The notes: generated by a model not told the origin, from the sequence alone. A stretch of 64,000 nt of DNA from Haliotis asinina (GCF_037392515.1 NC_090280.1:23007118-23071117), one strand, 5' to 3'. Counted from the stretch's first letter, positions 27,809 to 40,299 are shown. Program-made: numbers and translations.

Positions 27809-30800
27809 CCCATCCCTTGTTTAAGTTTTGTCTCGTTTCTATATATCAAAAATGAATTCTTATTCCTAAAATTGGTCTTGCATGGCTGCTTCCACATCTC
27901 ACTCATATGCAGAATTTGAACTGAATTTCAAGGATTTCACTTGAGACATATTCAATGGCTATGATATTTTCTAGCAGATCTTGTATAGAAAGAGTGGAAT
28001 GTGTTGAAATCAAGAGTTTGAATGCATTACAAATCATTTTGCAATAAGCCGTAGGGAGTATATTGGTACTGTTATTGCGAATTGCCTTAAGAGCATCGGC
28101 TGACAGTCAGAACATAGCACGCAATCCTTAACAAACCTCTGGCACCTAGCGATGTAACGGGCTATGTTTGGGGCGGTACTGAGCCTACTAATACTTTTCC
28201 CGATCGCGAGTAAATGTCTCTGGCGTATGAAGTCTCTATACTCGGTTCATGGGAATCCAAAATTGTCCACAGATCCGTTCCAATCCGTAGTCCAATGCAC
28301 CGTGTTCACCTGTGTCTGTCTGTTCATCAGTCTGTGTAGCTGTGTGTCTTTTTCTCGGTTCAGATGTGTCATATTCCCAAGTCTGCAGATTGAATCACTC
28401 AACGATGTTTCGGGGTTCTCAGTCCGAGGAAGATTGTTTGGCCTCACGTAGGTTTGTTTGTTTATTTGAACCACATCATGAACCACGGCCTGACAAATGA
28501 CCCCAATTTGCATATAATGAAAAGGCCCTCCAGAACATTCCACTTGCAAAGTGAGTGAAACGGGGTTGTCGCCTACAATTTAACTAATTTCCTCGTGCGA
28601 ATCGTGTCTGCGGGACACGTGTTAAACAGAAGCGGCATTGAGTTCACGCCACAGTCAGCGTGTATTGCACGTGCTTACTACCCGATCTACCTCATGTACC
28701 TGCAGCAATCAAATGTATTTGTCTACATTCCCGCCCCGCCTACTTGTCACACACGTGTTTACTGCGCAGGCTCATCGCATTCGTGTCAAGCAGTAGTATT
28801 ATGCAAAGATATGTGTCACGATAACCTAACCACAGGTTGATTTTTTCGTACCATCAGTTCGCAGAAAAAAACGAACTTCATTGTGCCAACCATGCACCTG
28901 TCCAGCATCAAGAAGGGGTTTTGCAGTTCACTGTATACCTGGATATTTCAATCCATAAACATTGGTAAACTTTTCATGCGAGGTTTATTTTTCAGACCAT
29001 AAAATCTTGCCTCCTTGAGAAGTAAAGTAGGGCTATAGCATCATGTCAACCTACACACTGCGGTCAAGACGTGCGCTCTCACATTGTAATGCCACGCCCA
29101 CTTGATGCCACAGCTGTCATTTCAATCTTGCCTGCCCACGAATACACAGTGGATTGTTCACTACTTACTTGGAATCCTCCATAGTCATCTTTCTAAGCCT
29201 AAACATTTTGACAATGTGCATCTTTGACTATTTTCAAGACCCTTGTCTGGACTATGTGGTTTATGTTCACTCATCATTCATCCATTTACCCATAGGGGCA
29301 CAGTGGTAGAAAATAATCTTTGTGTCTTTACTGTGATATTGCTGGGAGCAGTGTAAACACTGTGAAGACAGTGAGGGAGGGAGTGAGTTCAGTTTTGTGC
29401 TACTCGTTGCACTTTTCCAGTAATATTTCTGCAAGTGACACCAGAAATGAGCTTCACACATTGTGCCCACGACAGGAATTAAACCCAGGTGTTCAGTGTG
29501 CCTTAACCACTAGACTACCCTGTCGCCTCATATTTGAATGGAAGTGATTATACTTTTTTTCAACATCCGTCAAATTTCCAAGATACTTTAACATTTGCAG
29601 CAAATAAAAAAAAACTGCTAAATGGACAAAACATTCAAAAGCTAAGCATATAGAGCAGTTTATTGGAGTCAACTCACAGTGGATACAAATACATAAGAAA
29701 CTGGTTTCCTCTCTTATGTACATATTTCAACAACAGCGCCGGGAGTGACAGACTTCCAGGTGTATTTACAAAAGAATGACATATACAAGACACATTGATA
29801 GTTTTATTTACCTACAGTCATCATTACCATAAATAAGCACTTTGGAGATTAAATGCATTAGCATGTTAACTATTAACCCAAGTAACGCAACTGAGAAAAA
29901 CAGATACTATTGTTATAGTAAATATATTCTGAGGATTACTCAGAAAATACTATATACCGTTAAAGGGCATCACAGAAGTTATTTATTTTTTAAAAATAAC
30001 AATAGAGCACTGACGCAATGTAGGACACAAGGAATGGGCACTGACCATGCAAGGCATTGAACAAGTCCCTGTGGCATAAGTGATCACTACCCCACCTCAA
30101 AAACACCTGGACACAAATGTCTGGAACAGACCTCATTAGAAGCTAGGGTGATGTTCCTATTATTAAAAATGGATCAGTCTTGTCTCAAAATAGGTATCAT
30201 TTACTGCAGCTGCCTGGAGATCAAAGGAATCAGTTCTACACGATGGGTTCATGCAGAAAACAATGTTTCCTCAGCCAGAAAAACATCAGCCATTTTAAAT
30301 ATTACAGGTATTTGGGTTTGAGACCCCTACTATCTCTAAATAATAAACATAAAGGTAACAAAAATATGGAAAGACCATTGTATTCGTTCTCAGTTTTGAA
30401 TTATGAAAGATTGTATACTTAATGACAACTGGACTACATCTTGATAATCTATTGGTTGGTGACTTGCTTTTCCCCCACCTGATCTTACAACCTTGTTTGC
30501 CAGGCATCACGTATTGTCCTGCCATCTTACAAATGATACGCCCTCATTGGCTGCATGAATGTATCTACAATGCATCTTAATGATTCATTAAAAACACTGA
30601 CAGATGTGTCATACGTATTTCATTTTTAGATGCTTCCATGGACACACCTTGGACCTTCAACAGAACATCTTTTGAGTTGATCGTGAATGATAAGCTGTCT
30701 GCCCTTGCTTTGATCCGCAAACTATCTATCTACCAATTAAGTTCCTGCTTGCTGTCATACTCCAACAATGGTCTTGTCAGTGATCATATTAAGTTAGCCA

Positions 30801-31642
30801 GTAATGTTTCTGTACCAGTTTCCAGGGGTTGACCACCAGTTTCAGTTGTGCTTCCCCAGTAAACTCTCATGACAAATATTTAGCATGCATGATTACTTAC
30901 TCTTATGGCAACGTACTGAAATGTGTGAAAAAGTTGACAGATATGAGATACTTTATGTTTTATGTACAAAGAGGCTGAAAACATGGCCCACGTTTCCCCA
31001 CACAGAATATATACAAGAACATTCATCGCTTTCTCTCCCACATGATAGAAGAAAACTTGGCTGCTGACTGTCAGACAGTGGAATTATGACATTCATCACA
31101 CATCTCGAAACTCTTAATCAAGAATATTCTGTTCACTTCCGATGGGATGTCACACCAGTTTGTTATCATGTATGGATGATTCTCAAAGATACATCTTGAT
31201 GTTACGTGATGTTTCACACAGATACACCATGATGTTTCATGAATTTTTCACGCATGCCAACCGTGATGTTACACAAATGTTACACAAGTGACTTCTTCCC
31301 CAAGGTGTGTGGATGTTCTTCACCAAATGAATGACAACTATACTGATCTTCAATCCAATGCCTGCTAGTGATCGTATATCAGCCGTATTCAACCCTAACT
31401 TTACTTCGTACACCTGCTTAACATTCACGTGACACACAAGTTGATATAACTGTATTATAAATATGACATTCTAGCTTCTCTTGTTGATGTGTGTTACATA
31501 ATGTAACATCCCTGTTACCTCTTGATGTTGCTCCATGCATGGCTTCCAAGCTATCATTTCTCTCTCTCAAGTCCACAGCCTTAATATGTCTTCATAACAG
31601 AGTTTAAGTTAACAAGTGTCATATTCCATGGGTACACTGCTA
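27809..31642. other. Mostly unassigned DNA
   Basis: No transposon except the SINE at 29371-29527 and no convincing exon until 31643. Short frames show no recognisable domain. If the orphan exon at 31643 is real, part of this could be its 3' UTR on the minus strand; minus-strand AATAAA occurs near 29813-29808. Confidence 0.4.
29371..29527 (-). mobile_element. tRNA-type SINE 1
   Basis: Plus strand shows 'gtgagggagggagtgagttc' at the tail, 'tgacaccagaaatgagcttc' in the body and 'aaccactagactaccctgtc' at the tRNA-like head. Confidence 0.65.
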
Positions 31643-31732
31643 TTACACTAACTCATACTTGTCCACGTAGAAGAGAACTTCGTCGGAGTACTTGACTGAT
31701 TGGTCATCTTCGACTGACCTCACATCCTTGAT
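31643..31732 (-). CDS. Possible orphan terminal exon, unknown gene
   Basis: After a good acceptor on the minus strand (pyrimidine-rich, 'cttacttcag') the frame in phase 0 reads IKDVRSVEDDQSVKYSDEVL, then FYVDKYELV and TAA (31645..31643). The acidic/aromatic composition looks protein-like, but I recognise no family. It is out of phase with the Ig exons of copy C above it, unless read in phase 1, which gives only about ten residues before a stop. Confidence 0.35.
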   Translation of the reverse strand: MKDVRSVEDDQSVKYSDEVLFYVDKYELV

Positions 31733-32512
31733 CTGAAGTAAGAGAAATCAATCAGTGCTGCAGTTCTCTGTGTCGGAGAAATGGATGGAATGTATGTACA
31801 GGATTTACTGGCCTTCATGCCAAGCCAAGCAACGAAACAAGAATTAATTTCTTTCAACAAATACATCTACACATTAAAATTAAGAGTGTTCCTAATACAA
31901 AAACTAATGTTACATCTTGGATAAACCAGCATTGTATCTTTAAAAAATGCAGGTATTGTTCAACTCTCAAAGGCCAGTAGAAATGGGAAATTGCCTCACC
32001 TGAATATCACAATAAGATTTCCAGATATGTTGCTTTATTTAAGGTACATGATGTGATTACAAAATACCAGAGATATAATTTATACCAGGATTACAAATAT
32101 AACCAGGGCCACCCCGAATCTGCGAATCTGAGTGGGTGGGTATGGGTGAGGGTGTGCGCGGGTAAATTGGTGGGTATGAGTGAGTGAGTAAATGAGTGGA
32201 GTTTCATATCACTTATAACCCAGGAACATCACCCCTCTTAAGAAGATTTTAATTAGGTTCATGACTTGACCCTTGCGATGTTCATCAGAAATAACACTTT
32301 CCAACTGCAATGCAACCAGTTGCGTTCACGATACAGCACCCATCGATCCATTTCATAGCGGGATCCAATAATAACGGTCAAGTTGGCAGTGCTACTGTCA
32401 TTGCATCCATTTGAAGGGAGTAAAAACTTTATTACATATCTCATTCAAATATAATCTTGAATTTTACATATTCTGTCACAAAGCATGTTTCCGGAATCTG
32501 TGGAGGCCTTAC

Positions 32513-32779
32513 TGAAGATCTCTAGAGTCAGGCTGCGTGATGCATTCCCATGGCTGTTGTTGACGTGACACGTGTACTGTCCAGACACAGACATATCTAC
32601 AGCTGGTACAGACAACACAGCCTTCCTGTGTCCTGTAATCGCCATCTGTCTGGATGTGTCCCACCAGGTTACAGTGCAGGCAGGGTTACAGTCAGCAGAA
32701 CATCTCACTGTCACAGGTTTCACTTCTTCTACCTCCAGCTTGTCCTTTGTGTCGTCAAACTGTATCTGCCAAGGTCCAT
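32513..32779 (-). CDS. Copy C I-set-like Ig exon
   Basis: Open, phase 1-1, with VTVRC, VTWWD and SGQYTCHVNNSHG. Reading through its donor stays open for about 22 more codons to a stop near 32447; in gene B the same read-through is much longer. Confidence 0.75.
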
Positions 32780-33486
32780 CTGCAAAGCAGGTGAGATAAT
32801 CAGAAATAAGAATTTGTTATAATAACTTGATATTTTCTTCTATCATACCAATACCACTGTATATCAATTTCACTGGAATTATTTTTTCATCAACTCTCGG
32901 TTTAGACTTTTGAAGTTGGTTAGGTTTTATTTTTTACTCATGCCAATTCTACTTTTAGTGTTGATCACATCTACATCTGCTAGCCTTGTCGAGTCTAGGC
33001 TCACCAATATAATACTCCAAGTTTCAAAGATCTTACTGTTTCATTCAAATGCAAACGACGACACATGGCGCACATTCTGCTTTTGTTCCTCTAAGTCATA
33101 TATACGTGTACGTATCAGTCAGGTATTCCGACTGGATGGTCGACCGCGACCGCAGCAGGGAAAACGTCCAATGTTTTGTTTGTTCGAGCTGGATAGCCGC
33201 TCAACTGTGATTTTGTTAACAACTGGAATCTACAGTCAACTGTATTTTGTGTGTACACGTCCGATATTGTCATTTGTATGCTCCGCCTGACCAACGTTGA
33301 CAATTCGATTCATATATTACCTTGACGTTCATGTACATCTCATCTGATACCCTTACGATTATATCTCTAAAGATCAGTGCCTGTACCAGATATCGTCAAC
33401 GTTTCATGCATTTTACCGTATTCTTAATTGTAAACCCAATATTGTCACTATTTTAAAAAGAAGCGCCTTTGAGGACAAAAGCCCCA

Positions 33487-33770
33487 TGAGTGAGTGAGTG
33501 AGTGAATAAGTTAAGTTTTACGCCGTACTCAGCAATATTTCAGCTATATAACAGCGGTCTGTAAATAATCGAGCCTGGAGCAGACAATCCAGTGATCAAT
33601 AACATGAGCATCGATCTGCGCAAATGGGAACCGATGACATGTGTCAACCAAGCCTGACCACCCCATTCCGTTAGTCGCCTCTTACGACAAGCATAGTCGC
33701 CTTTTATGGCAAGCATGGGTTGCTGAAGGCCTATTCTACCCCGGGACCTTTACGGGTACTCAGGCAGGTC
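33487..33770 (-). mobile_element. SINE 2 copy
   Basis: GAGTGAGT tail at 33487, 'gtctgtaaataatcgagcct', and 'ccccgggacctttacgggta' at the outer end. The same insertion is present at 53853-54123, so it predates the segmental duplication. Confidence 0.75.
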
Positions 33771-33865
33771 TTTAAATCACTGTAGACTATTTTTTCCGAT
33801 AATTTTCTTGCATCTGTGCATGATCAGGGTTTTCAGGGTCAAATCACACACTACTGACTGAAAAT

Positions 33866-34805
33866 TGTAAACCTGAAATTTTCATGACATACTTCAATCA
33901 CCTAACAAGGGGGTTAACTCAACGAACAACTTTGTTTTGAATGAAATCCATGTGGTGATGCATTCTCAAAACATCCATTATTATTGTATCAACAATGATT
34001 CAATCCCATATATCTCCCAATTTCGACAATCGTACATTGAAGGTACAGTTCCCCTACTTTTTGGAAGAGTATATATGAAATCATCATGTTGAAACACGAT
34101 CAAGGCTGAAATATCAGTTATAAGGTAACCAGTTAAAACCCCCTTCGTTTAGTGAACGCCCACCTCTCAGCAATGTTTGCTTGAAATGTCGTGAACTTTT
34201 AGCCCCGTGGTTGGTATTGAGTCTCCTGTCTTCCGTATTTTCCTGATGTTTTGCATAACCTTGTTTTGACCTTTGTCACCGTGCATCTACATTCTCTGAA
34301 ATCTGCATATTTACCGCTACTTTAAATATGCAAGCCTGATGAACATAAATTGACACTTTCATCTGATTCAGTACATATTATGTATTGTTGGTTTTGTGTT
34401 GATCTTTTGTATTTCAGCTGAGTGGTCCGTGCCCGTTTTTTGCTCATTTAAAATATATGTCCAGGTGAGAAACAATGACATTACATAATTTTAAAGTGTT
34501 CGTGTATATTGGACATAACACCTGACACCGCTTGCCTTTGAAGCTGAAAGCCTTCACCACAGATTCTGGCTGTGTTCTCTTCCGAAAGTTCTATATCAAC
34601 GGACACCAGTAATGCCTTTTTGTTAGCGCTATGAGTATACCTGGTGTGGAGTTTGGAGCTGTATAAATGGACACATTAGTATGTAGCTGTCATTAAGTCC
34701 TATCAGAACCACAAAGGTACTATCATAATAATAATTCAGGACAAAACGGTTCTATGTAAGTTGTATGCTAAGTTGCATAGATATGCGAGGTTCCTGTACC
34801 GTAAA
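33866..34805. other. 0.94 kb present in copy C, absent from gene B
   Basis: Intron sequence between the C2 and I-set exons. The bases next to the C2 donor resemble those of locus A, so the shorter gene B intron probably arose by deletion. No feature recognised inside. Confidence 0.5.
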
Positions 34806-34826
34806 CAAAGGTAGGTTCTTACTCAC

Positions 34827-35124
34827 AAAGGACATCCAGTACATGTCCGTGACTCCAGTCAGACTCCAGCCCCTCCTCCACAGCCTGGCAACTGTAGGTG
34901 TCTCCCTGGTTCTCTCTGCTGACGTGGGTTATTGTCAGGTCATCTCCACCTGTAGGAGACTCATCACCAGATTCTAGAAGGGTCATGTCCCTCCTCCAGA
35001 TGTAGGTCATGGTCAGTGGGGGATGGTCCGGGGGTAGACTCCGGGAGGAGGAGCATTCTGAGGGTGACATTCTCACCTGATACAGGTGAGGTAGGGCCGG
35101 TGATAGTAGGTGTGGCTGGCTTCT
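34827..35124 (-). pseudogene. Copy C C2-like exon, frameshifted
   Basis: Same borders as gene B's 54520..54221 (CAG acceptor, GTGAGT donor) but 298 nt. The deletion falls in the run of TCC codons at strand B. Confidence 0.8.
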
Positions 35125-35379
35125 CTGTGAAAAATGTAACAGATGATCCGAGACTTTAACACCAGTGCCAATAAACATGGTTTTACTAAATGTGTGGTTG
35201 GCCTCTCTGTAAAAAATGTTTTACAATATGAATCCACTGAGACATAATAAACTGAATAAAGTAAATGCTCTGACACTTTTATTTATTAAGTATTCGCCTT
35301 TATTGTCAATTAAATAAACTCCATCGACACGTTAATACTCCTAACCGGTTTGTTGATTAAAAGTACATGTACGACACAA

Positions 35380-35770
35380 CTACTTCCCCCCCCCGGTCAA
35401 ATGAATAAATCTTTTGCCCGGAGAGAGGGGGTTGGCTGGATTGATCCCAAGGTGCGTCGCAAAAATGACGTTAGATATGCTGGGTGCTGTTACAGACAGA
35501 TAGTTTATTTGACATATCACAGGATCTGAAAGTATAAAACTAGCACGCTCCTGGCGTTCAGAGAAGTTGTCTAGTGTATCACAGCGTTCCATTAGCTCAC
35601 GTCTGATATCATCATATAGTGGACATCTTAAAACAACATGACATTCGTCTTCGATGTCATCTGTACAAATAGAGCATGTTACACTGAATGGCGCTCGGGA
35701 TTAATAAGACAGGTGGATTCGGATATACTGCGAGTAAGTGGTTGGTTGGACTGTTGTTTTAACACTGCAC
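35380..35770 (-). mobile_element. LINE ORF2 C-terminal fragment
   Basis: Minus-strand frames resemble those at 55120-54753: a CxxC...H...C zinc-knuckle-like segment (CSICTDEDEDECHVLLRCPL in the better copy), then ERQERASFILSDPVICQIN. Such knuckles close the ORF2 of many LINEs. Fragment only; this copy has extra indels. Confidence 0.5.
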
Positions 35771-35975
35771 TTAACAACCTTCCATATATATGGCGGCGGT
35801 CTGTAAATAATCGAGTCTGGACCAGACAACCCGGTGATCAACATCATGAGCATACATCTATGCAATTGGGATACGATGACATGCGTCAACCAAGTCAGCG
35901 GATCTGACTACCCAATCCCGTTAGTCGCCTCTTACGACAAGCAAGGGGTAATGAAGATCAATTCTACCCCGGATC
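35770..35975 (-). mobile_element. SINE 2 copy lacking its tail
   Basis: 'ggcggcggtctgtaaataat' through 'gtagtcgcctcttacgacaa'-type sequence. Directly downstream of the V exon in copies B, C and D, so inserted before those duplications. Confidence 0.65.
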
Positions 35976-35999
35976 TGTGAGTAGGCTTGCAAGCGCACG

Positions 36000-36040
36000 C
36001 ATGCACACGCACGCACGCACGCACGCACACACGCACGTCT
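36000..36040. repeat. (CACG)n microsatellite
   Basis: 'cacgcacgcacgcacgcac' run; a shorter version sits at 55385-55420. Confidence 0.8.
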
Positions 36041-36120
36041 TTATATATCCTTAATTACGTTTTAATGTAGGCGTATCCTTTTACTTATATACCGTTCTGT
36101 TAACTCCACTCAGTACTCAC

Positions 36121-36456
36121 GTGCTACAACGAGGGCCTGTCTACATCCAGTAACATCCTGTCCATTGCTTCCCTGACAGTAGTAAGTACCAGCGTCCTGT
36201 ACAATAACATTGTAGATGGTAAACCTCAGCTGTCCGGCCTGTGATGGTGAGTCCTCCCCGGTGTATCTGATCCTGGTCCTGCTGAGTACCACTACACGGT
36301 GTGACAAGGGGTAAACCAGTAACAGTCTCACAGATACCGAACCATTCACCCATACATAATACACAAAGCTGACATTCTGTGGGTTCATGGTCATGGTAAC
36401 ATCTTCATCAACGCGTGTAACAGTGCGTGGGTATCCAGTTGTCATGGAGACTAGAG
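36121..36456 (-). CDS. Copy C V-like Ig exon
   Basis: 336 nt, phase 1-1, fully open. Contains VSMTTGYPRTVTRV, no strand-B cysteine, VIVQDAGTYYCQGSNG and the second cysteine 11 residues on. Confidence 0.75.
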
Positions 36457-36817
36457 CTGTCTACGAAAAGGTAATTAGAATCAGAACTTAGTGATTCTAC
36501 ATACGTTGACACGTTAGACGTTGCGAAACATTAAACTGAAAAGCAGCTTAAATAAGAGATTCAATATATTTTTCACTTTTTGAAGACACATACATACCAA
36601 ACCCATATAGTGCTACGGACACAATGAAACCCAGAAACAATGTCACTACTACGGTGAGCAGAAACTGACAGATGCAGTTTCTGATATAATGCGTCACATG
36701 ATGTAGTTTCACTGGACAATATTTCCCTATAAACATTTCCCAGTGAACCTTACGTTGTGCTACAATATTGCTCTGTGAATAATATATGTTTTTTTGTGAA
36801 TATGTCCTCCATCAACG

Positions 36818-37190
36818 CCCACATGGATACAATGTGTGAAGCCCATTTCTGGTGATCACCCACTCATTCAACCACTGACTGACTGGTTCACTCATTCAAT
36901 CATCCACACACCATTCAACTACTCACGCACCAACAGATTCATCCACGCACTCATCCACCTATTCACTCACTCACCCACTCATTTACTCAACACCCACTCA
37001 CTCACTCATTCACCCAAACACCCAGTCACTCACCGACTTACCTATTTGCACCCTTCTTCGCTCACTGATTTACCCGCCCACTCACTCGCTCACCGACTCA
37101 CCAACGTTTTTCACACACTCACTCACCCACTGATTCAGCCTTTCAAAAATTAATTCACAAATTCACCCACTGATTCACCAATCACCTATC
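36818..37190 (+). repeat. SINE 1 body fused to a long CACTCA minisatellite
   Basis: 'gatacaatgtgtgaagccca' followed by about 330 bases of degenerate CACTCACTCATTCACC units. This gives a long artificial open frame rich in His, Ser and Thr. The same structure is at 56218-56575. Confidence 0.7.
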
Positions 37191-37639
37191 ACTTTCACTG
37201 CTTGTGCTGAAAAGTACTGTGTTTGACTCGGGCTATCGCTACAAGTGATACCTATTTAAAACATTGATGATCTGTCTACAAATCTGACATGACAAACAAA
37301 TGAGTATTAAATGCTAAAATCTCAGTGCTTACAAAAACATTTTCGCCTCCTCCACAGCATGACTGCTTAATTTGAATACACCTCTCTACCCAAACACCAC
37401 TGCAACCCAACCACTCACGCCGAGATTCACCCTCTCGTGAACTGTCAAGAGTAATATTCCCTCTATCAAACATTTACTATTTGACCAGTTACGTCTTTCT
37501 CCTCTCTCACGTAGACACATACAAAATATAATGCAGTACGAATATGGCAGGTGGCGTTTTGATGTGAAGAATGAAACACCACTCCGAAATTTTGATAGCA
37601 AGTGAAAACCAGCGGGGGAGGGAAAATCCCAGGGATATA

Positions 37640-38035
37640 GAAACGAGTTCCGTACCTCCGTAAACTTTGTGCGAAGCAGATCTCCTGAACTATTTGTGAT
37701 AGTTTGGTACACATGTCAAACATGATCCCAAGTTTTTTCGGGGTTAGACCCAGATATGGTTTCATATTTCCCCGTTTGGAAATGACTTAGCCTGTAATTA
37801 AGGGGATGTCAACTTGTTCAGAGCAGATCTCCTACACTATAAATGCTAGCTTCGTAGAACTTGTTACACACGCCAAGCATAATTGATCCCTTTCGGGGAT
37901 TAGACCTGGACATGAATCTTTCTAGGTTTCCATGTTCTTTGCAGATCACCCAAACGTTTGCTTTATCAAACGTGGTACACATGTTCGCTATGTTCAACAT
38001 GATTCCTAGATGTGCCTTTCGGGTGTTGCACCAGT
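37640..38035. repeat. Three degenerate repeats of about 130-150 bases
   Basis: Units start at 'gcagatctcc' (37676, 37823) and 'gcagatcacc' (37941), each containing 'acacatgt' or 'acacacgc' and 'catgatcc'-like sequence. Gene B's flank has two of them (57174 and 57293). Confidence 0.5.
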
Positions 38036-38530
38036 GTGTGAAATTTGTTTGTTATTTTTTCTTTGTTTGTTTGGTTGGTTGGCTGGGTTTTTTTTCTTTG
38101 TTTCCATGACAAGATGTTTGACACTGAAATTGGAACAGAACCTTAAAACTGTTCACTATTACTTCACCAAACTTGGCATATGGATAGACCTGGTGGTATA
38201 GTGATGCCTTCTTTTAGGTTTGGATTTCTGAATAAAATATTTATGACGTTTAGATGGCAACAACTTCGACCTCGGCTGACTTTGGTGATAGTGTTCTTTC
38301 TAGGAGCAAAACTGTAAAACCTTACAAGCCTTCCACTCTGCCGTATGCACACCAAAACACTGACATACAGTTGCGGGCGATATTGATGACTTTTGTCTTA
38401 ATGGTTCGTTCCTATTGACAGCAGGGAAATTATTTAGAGAGATATTCAATCTACACAACTCAAGGAATATACAAATATTCCTTATAAACCTCGATGCAAA
38501 ATGCCTGCGATACTTGTGATCATATTCTGT

Positions 38531-38602
38531 CCTTCACCTGATGAAGGGGAAGGAAGTAGCCCAGAAACGTCGTGTTGTAAATAATAAAGACGTTGTAAAT
38601 CC
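38531..38602 (+). ncRNA. Hammerhead-ribozyme-like motif
   Basis: CTGATGA (38538-38544), stem II region 'aggggaaggaagtagccca', GAAA (38564-38567), then ACGTC...GACGT that can form stem III around a loop, followed by GTT at the expected cleavage position. Stem I pairs only partly (upstream 'ccttcac' with 'gtaaatcc'). Typical of Penelope-like element termini. Confidence 0.5.
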
Positions 38603-39945
38603 ATACACGATGCAGTGGTTTCTCAGAAAGCTTCTCCCCAGTGACCGACTCTTGGTAGACTTGGTGAAGGATTTCACTTGATGTACATCACTGTACTGTC
38701 GAGCAGTACATCACCATCAACAAAACCTTCCAACTTCAAACCTTGGCACACAGAGCATAGCTGTGGAATTCCTTGTTTTCGTTATGAGTCTTGACATGCA
38801 TCATCAGAGGATCATCACATAAATAAATATGTGCAAAAGTACACAATAAGATTCTACCATGAAGAGCCTCCACATTAATCAAAACCCGGCCTACCGAATT
38901 GATTGGCATACACAAAGGATTAAGAGATTTAGAAGCGTTAGAATGGAAAATTCTAAAACAGTGAATCACCATGTTTGAAAGGTATTTTTGACTAATAAGA
39001 ATAAAGGAAACAGCTGTATGTGCTGCACTGCAACATGACCGTTACAGACAATAACATCGGTGATTTATGGATTAAGCACGAGCCAAAATGAGTCAATGTG
39101 TTGCAATATGGACAGAACTAGATGACATTGAAAACTCTGTATCTGAAAAAGTTAATACAGCGTCTACAAGTACAGTTACGTTCTGTCTGAAGTGTTGCCA
39201 AAACCTTGGTGAAAAGACACTTTGAAATGAAAAGTCAAGGGCTGTTTGAGTATAGGTAGGTTCGATTCTCCTCCTATGAAAACTTGCTGAAGTATGTTGC
39301 ATTTTTGGCATTCATGCCATAAATGGTACATTATGTGACCAGTTTATATGCTTTGCTTATAATAGTCTCAGTGCTGTAGCCTTTGTTAGGTTCTTCCTCC
39401 CTTTTTCCCTTCATCATACAATTTAACTCATGTCACTTGCTCGTCTCATGCACAGTCAAGCTCCCCACATCGCTCTTTGAAACACATTCTAACAGCAATA
39501 CACATGATGATAAACCGGACAAATGGACAAAATACATGTGGCACGAGAGTGAAAATAGTGAATTCTTTACAAACGTTAGGGTACACTTTCACACTGGTAA
39601 CTCTTTTTCCGAAAGCAGCTGATCACACAAAAACATACATGATGGTAGATTTGCTTTAACAAATGAGAACACAAACGCTGTGGTGGGATTAGGAATTCAA
39701 AATATAAAGCATGAGAAATATGCGGCACTCTGAGCTCAAGGAGATCACAATGAAGAAAGACAGTTACGAACACTCTTCAAATATACTTTCGAATCAAAAA
39801 CAAATTAACAAGCTCTAATCCTTAATTATTTTGGGAAACATTTTCAACTAATATCACAATTGTTACAGTTGATAAATTGCCATTAAAATAGGTATAAGAA
39901 ATATCCATCGAAATATCAAAATATTACACAGACAAGTCTAAAATA
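38603..39945. other. Non-coding flank, duplicated to 39372
   Basis: Same as 57961-58737 up to 39372. A 78-codon minus-strand frame (38972..38736) is broken by a 1-base difference in the other copy, so I do not call it a gene. After 39372 the sequence is single copy and nothing was recognised. Confidence 0.5.
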
Positions 39946-39947
39946 CT

Positions 39948-40165
39948 GCGAGTGAGTAGTTGGTTGCATTGCTGTTAACACTTATATATGGCGGCGATCT
40001 GTAAATAATCGAGTCTGGACCAGACGATCCGATGATCAGCACCATGAGCATACATATACGCAATTGGGATACGATGACATGTGTCAACAAAGTCAGAGAG
40101 CCTGAGTACCCGATCCCCTTAGTCGTCTTTTACGACAAGCAATGGGTAATGAAGACCAATTCCCG
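39948..40165 (-). mobile_element. SINE 2 copy beside V exon D
   Basis: 'ggcggcgatctgtaaataat' to 'tagtcgtcttttacgacaag', lacking the tail, in the same position relative to the V exon as in copies B and C. Confidence 0.65.
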
Positions 40166-40299
40166 CCCTGATCTTCACATGTATACTTCCATCTTTAACT
40201 CCAAAAAAGCACACGCACGCATACACACACGTACGGTTAATTACGTTTTAGTTTAGGCTCATTCATTTACTTATATACTGTTCTGTTAACTCCACTCAC

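Larger units (their letters stand above)
32513..36640 (-). pseudogene. Ig receptor copy C, truncated partial duplicate
   Basis: Minus-strand exons matching gene B: signal region ending 36598, V-like 36456..36121 (336 nt, open), C2-like 35124..34827 (298 nt instead of 300) and I-set-like 32779..32513 (267 nt, open). The 2-base loss in the C2 exon removes the strand-B TC and shifts the frame. The codon equivalent to gene B's first ATG is TTG, although an upstream in-frame ATG at 36736 exists. No transmembrane or cytoplasmic exon follows, because the duplicated segment ends near 32020. It is probably non-functional; a soluble product by exon skipping cannot be excluded. Confidence 0.75.
32020..39372. 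repeat. Segmental duplication, copy 1 (direct)
   Basis: Matches 52367-58737 in the same orientation over almost its whole length, including exons, SINEs and simple repeats. The start is shared at 'agatatgttgctttatttaa'. The last shared bases are 'tttgcttataatagtc'. About 0.94 kb (33866-34805) is present only in this copy. Confidence 0.85.

Noticed and set aside
32550-32822. Plus-strand frames opposite the I-set exons (also 52911-53186)
   Set aside because: Shadows of real Ig exons on the minus strand.
36836-37153. Long plus-strand frame rich in His, Ser and Thr (also 56227-56550)
   Set aside because: It is the translation of a CACTCA minisatellite attached to a SINE.
38736-38972. 78-codon minus-strand frame
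   Set aside because: A one-base difference in the duplicate at 58.1 kb breaks it, and no domain was recognised.
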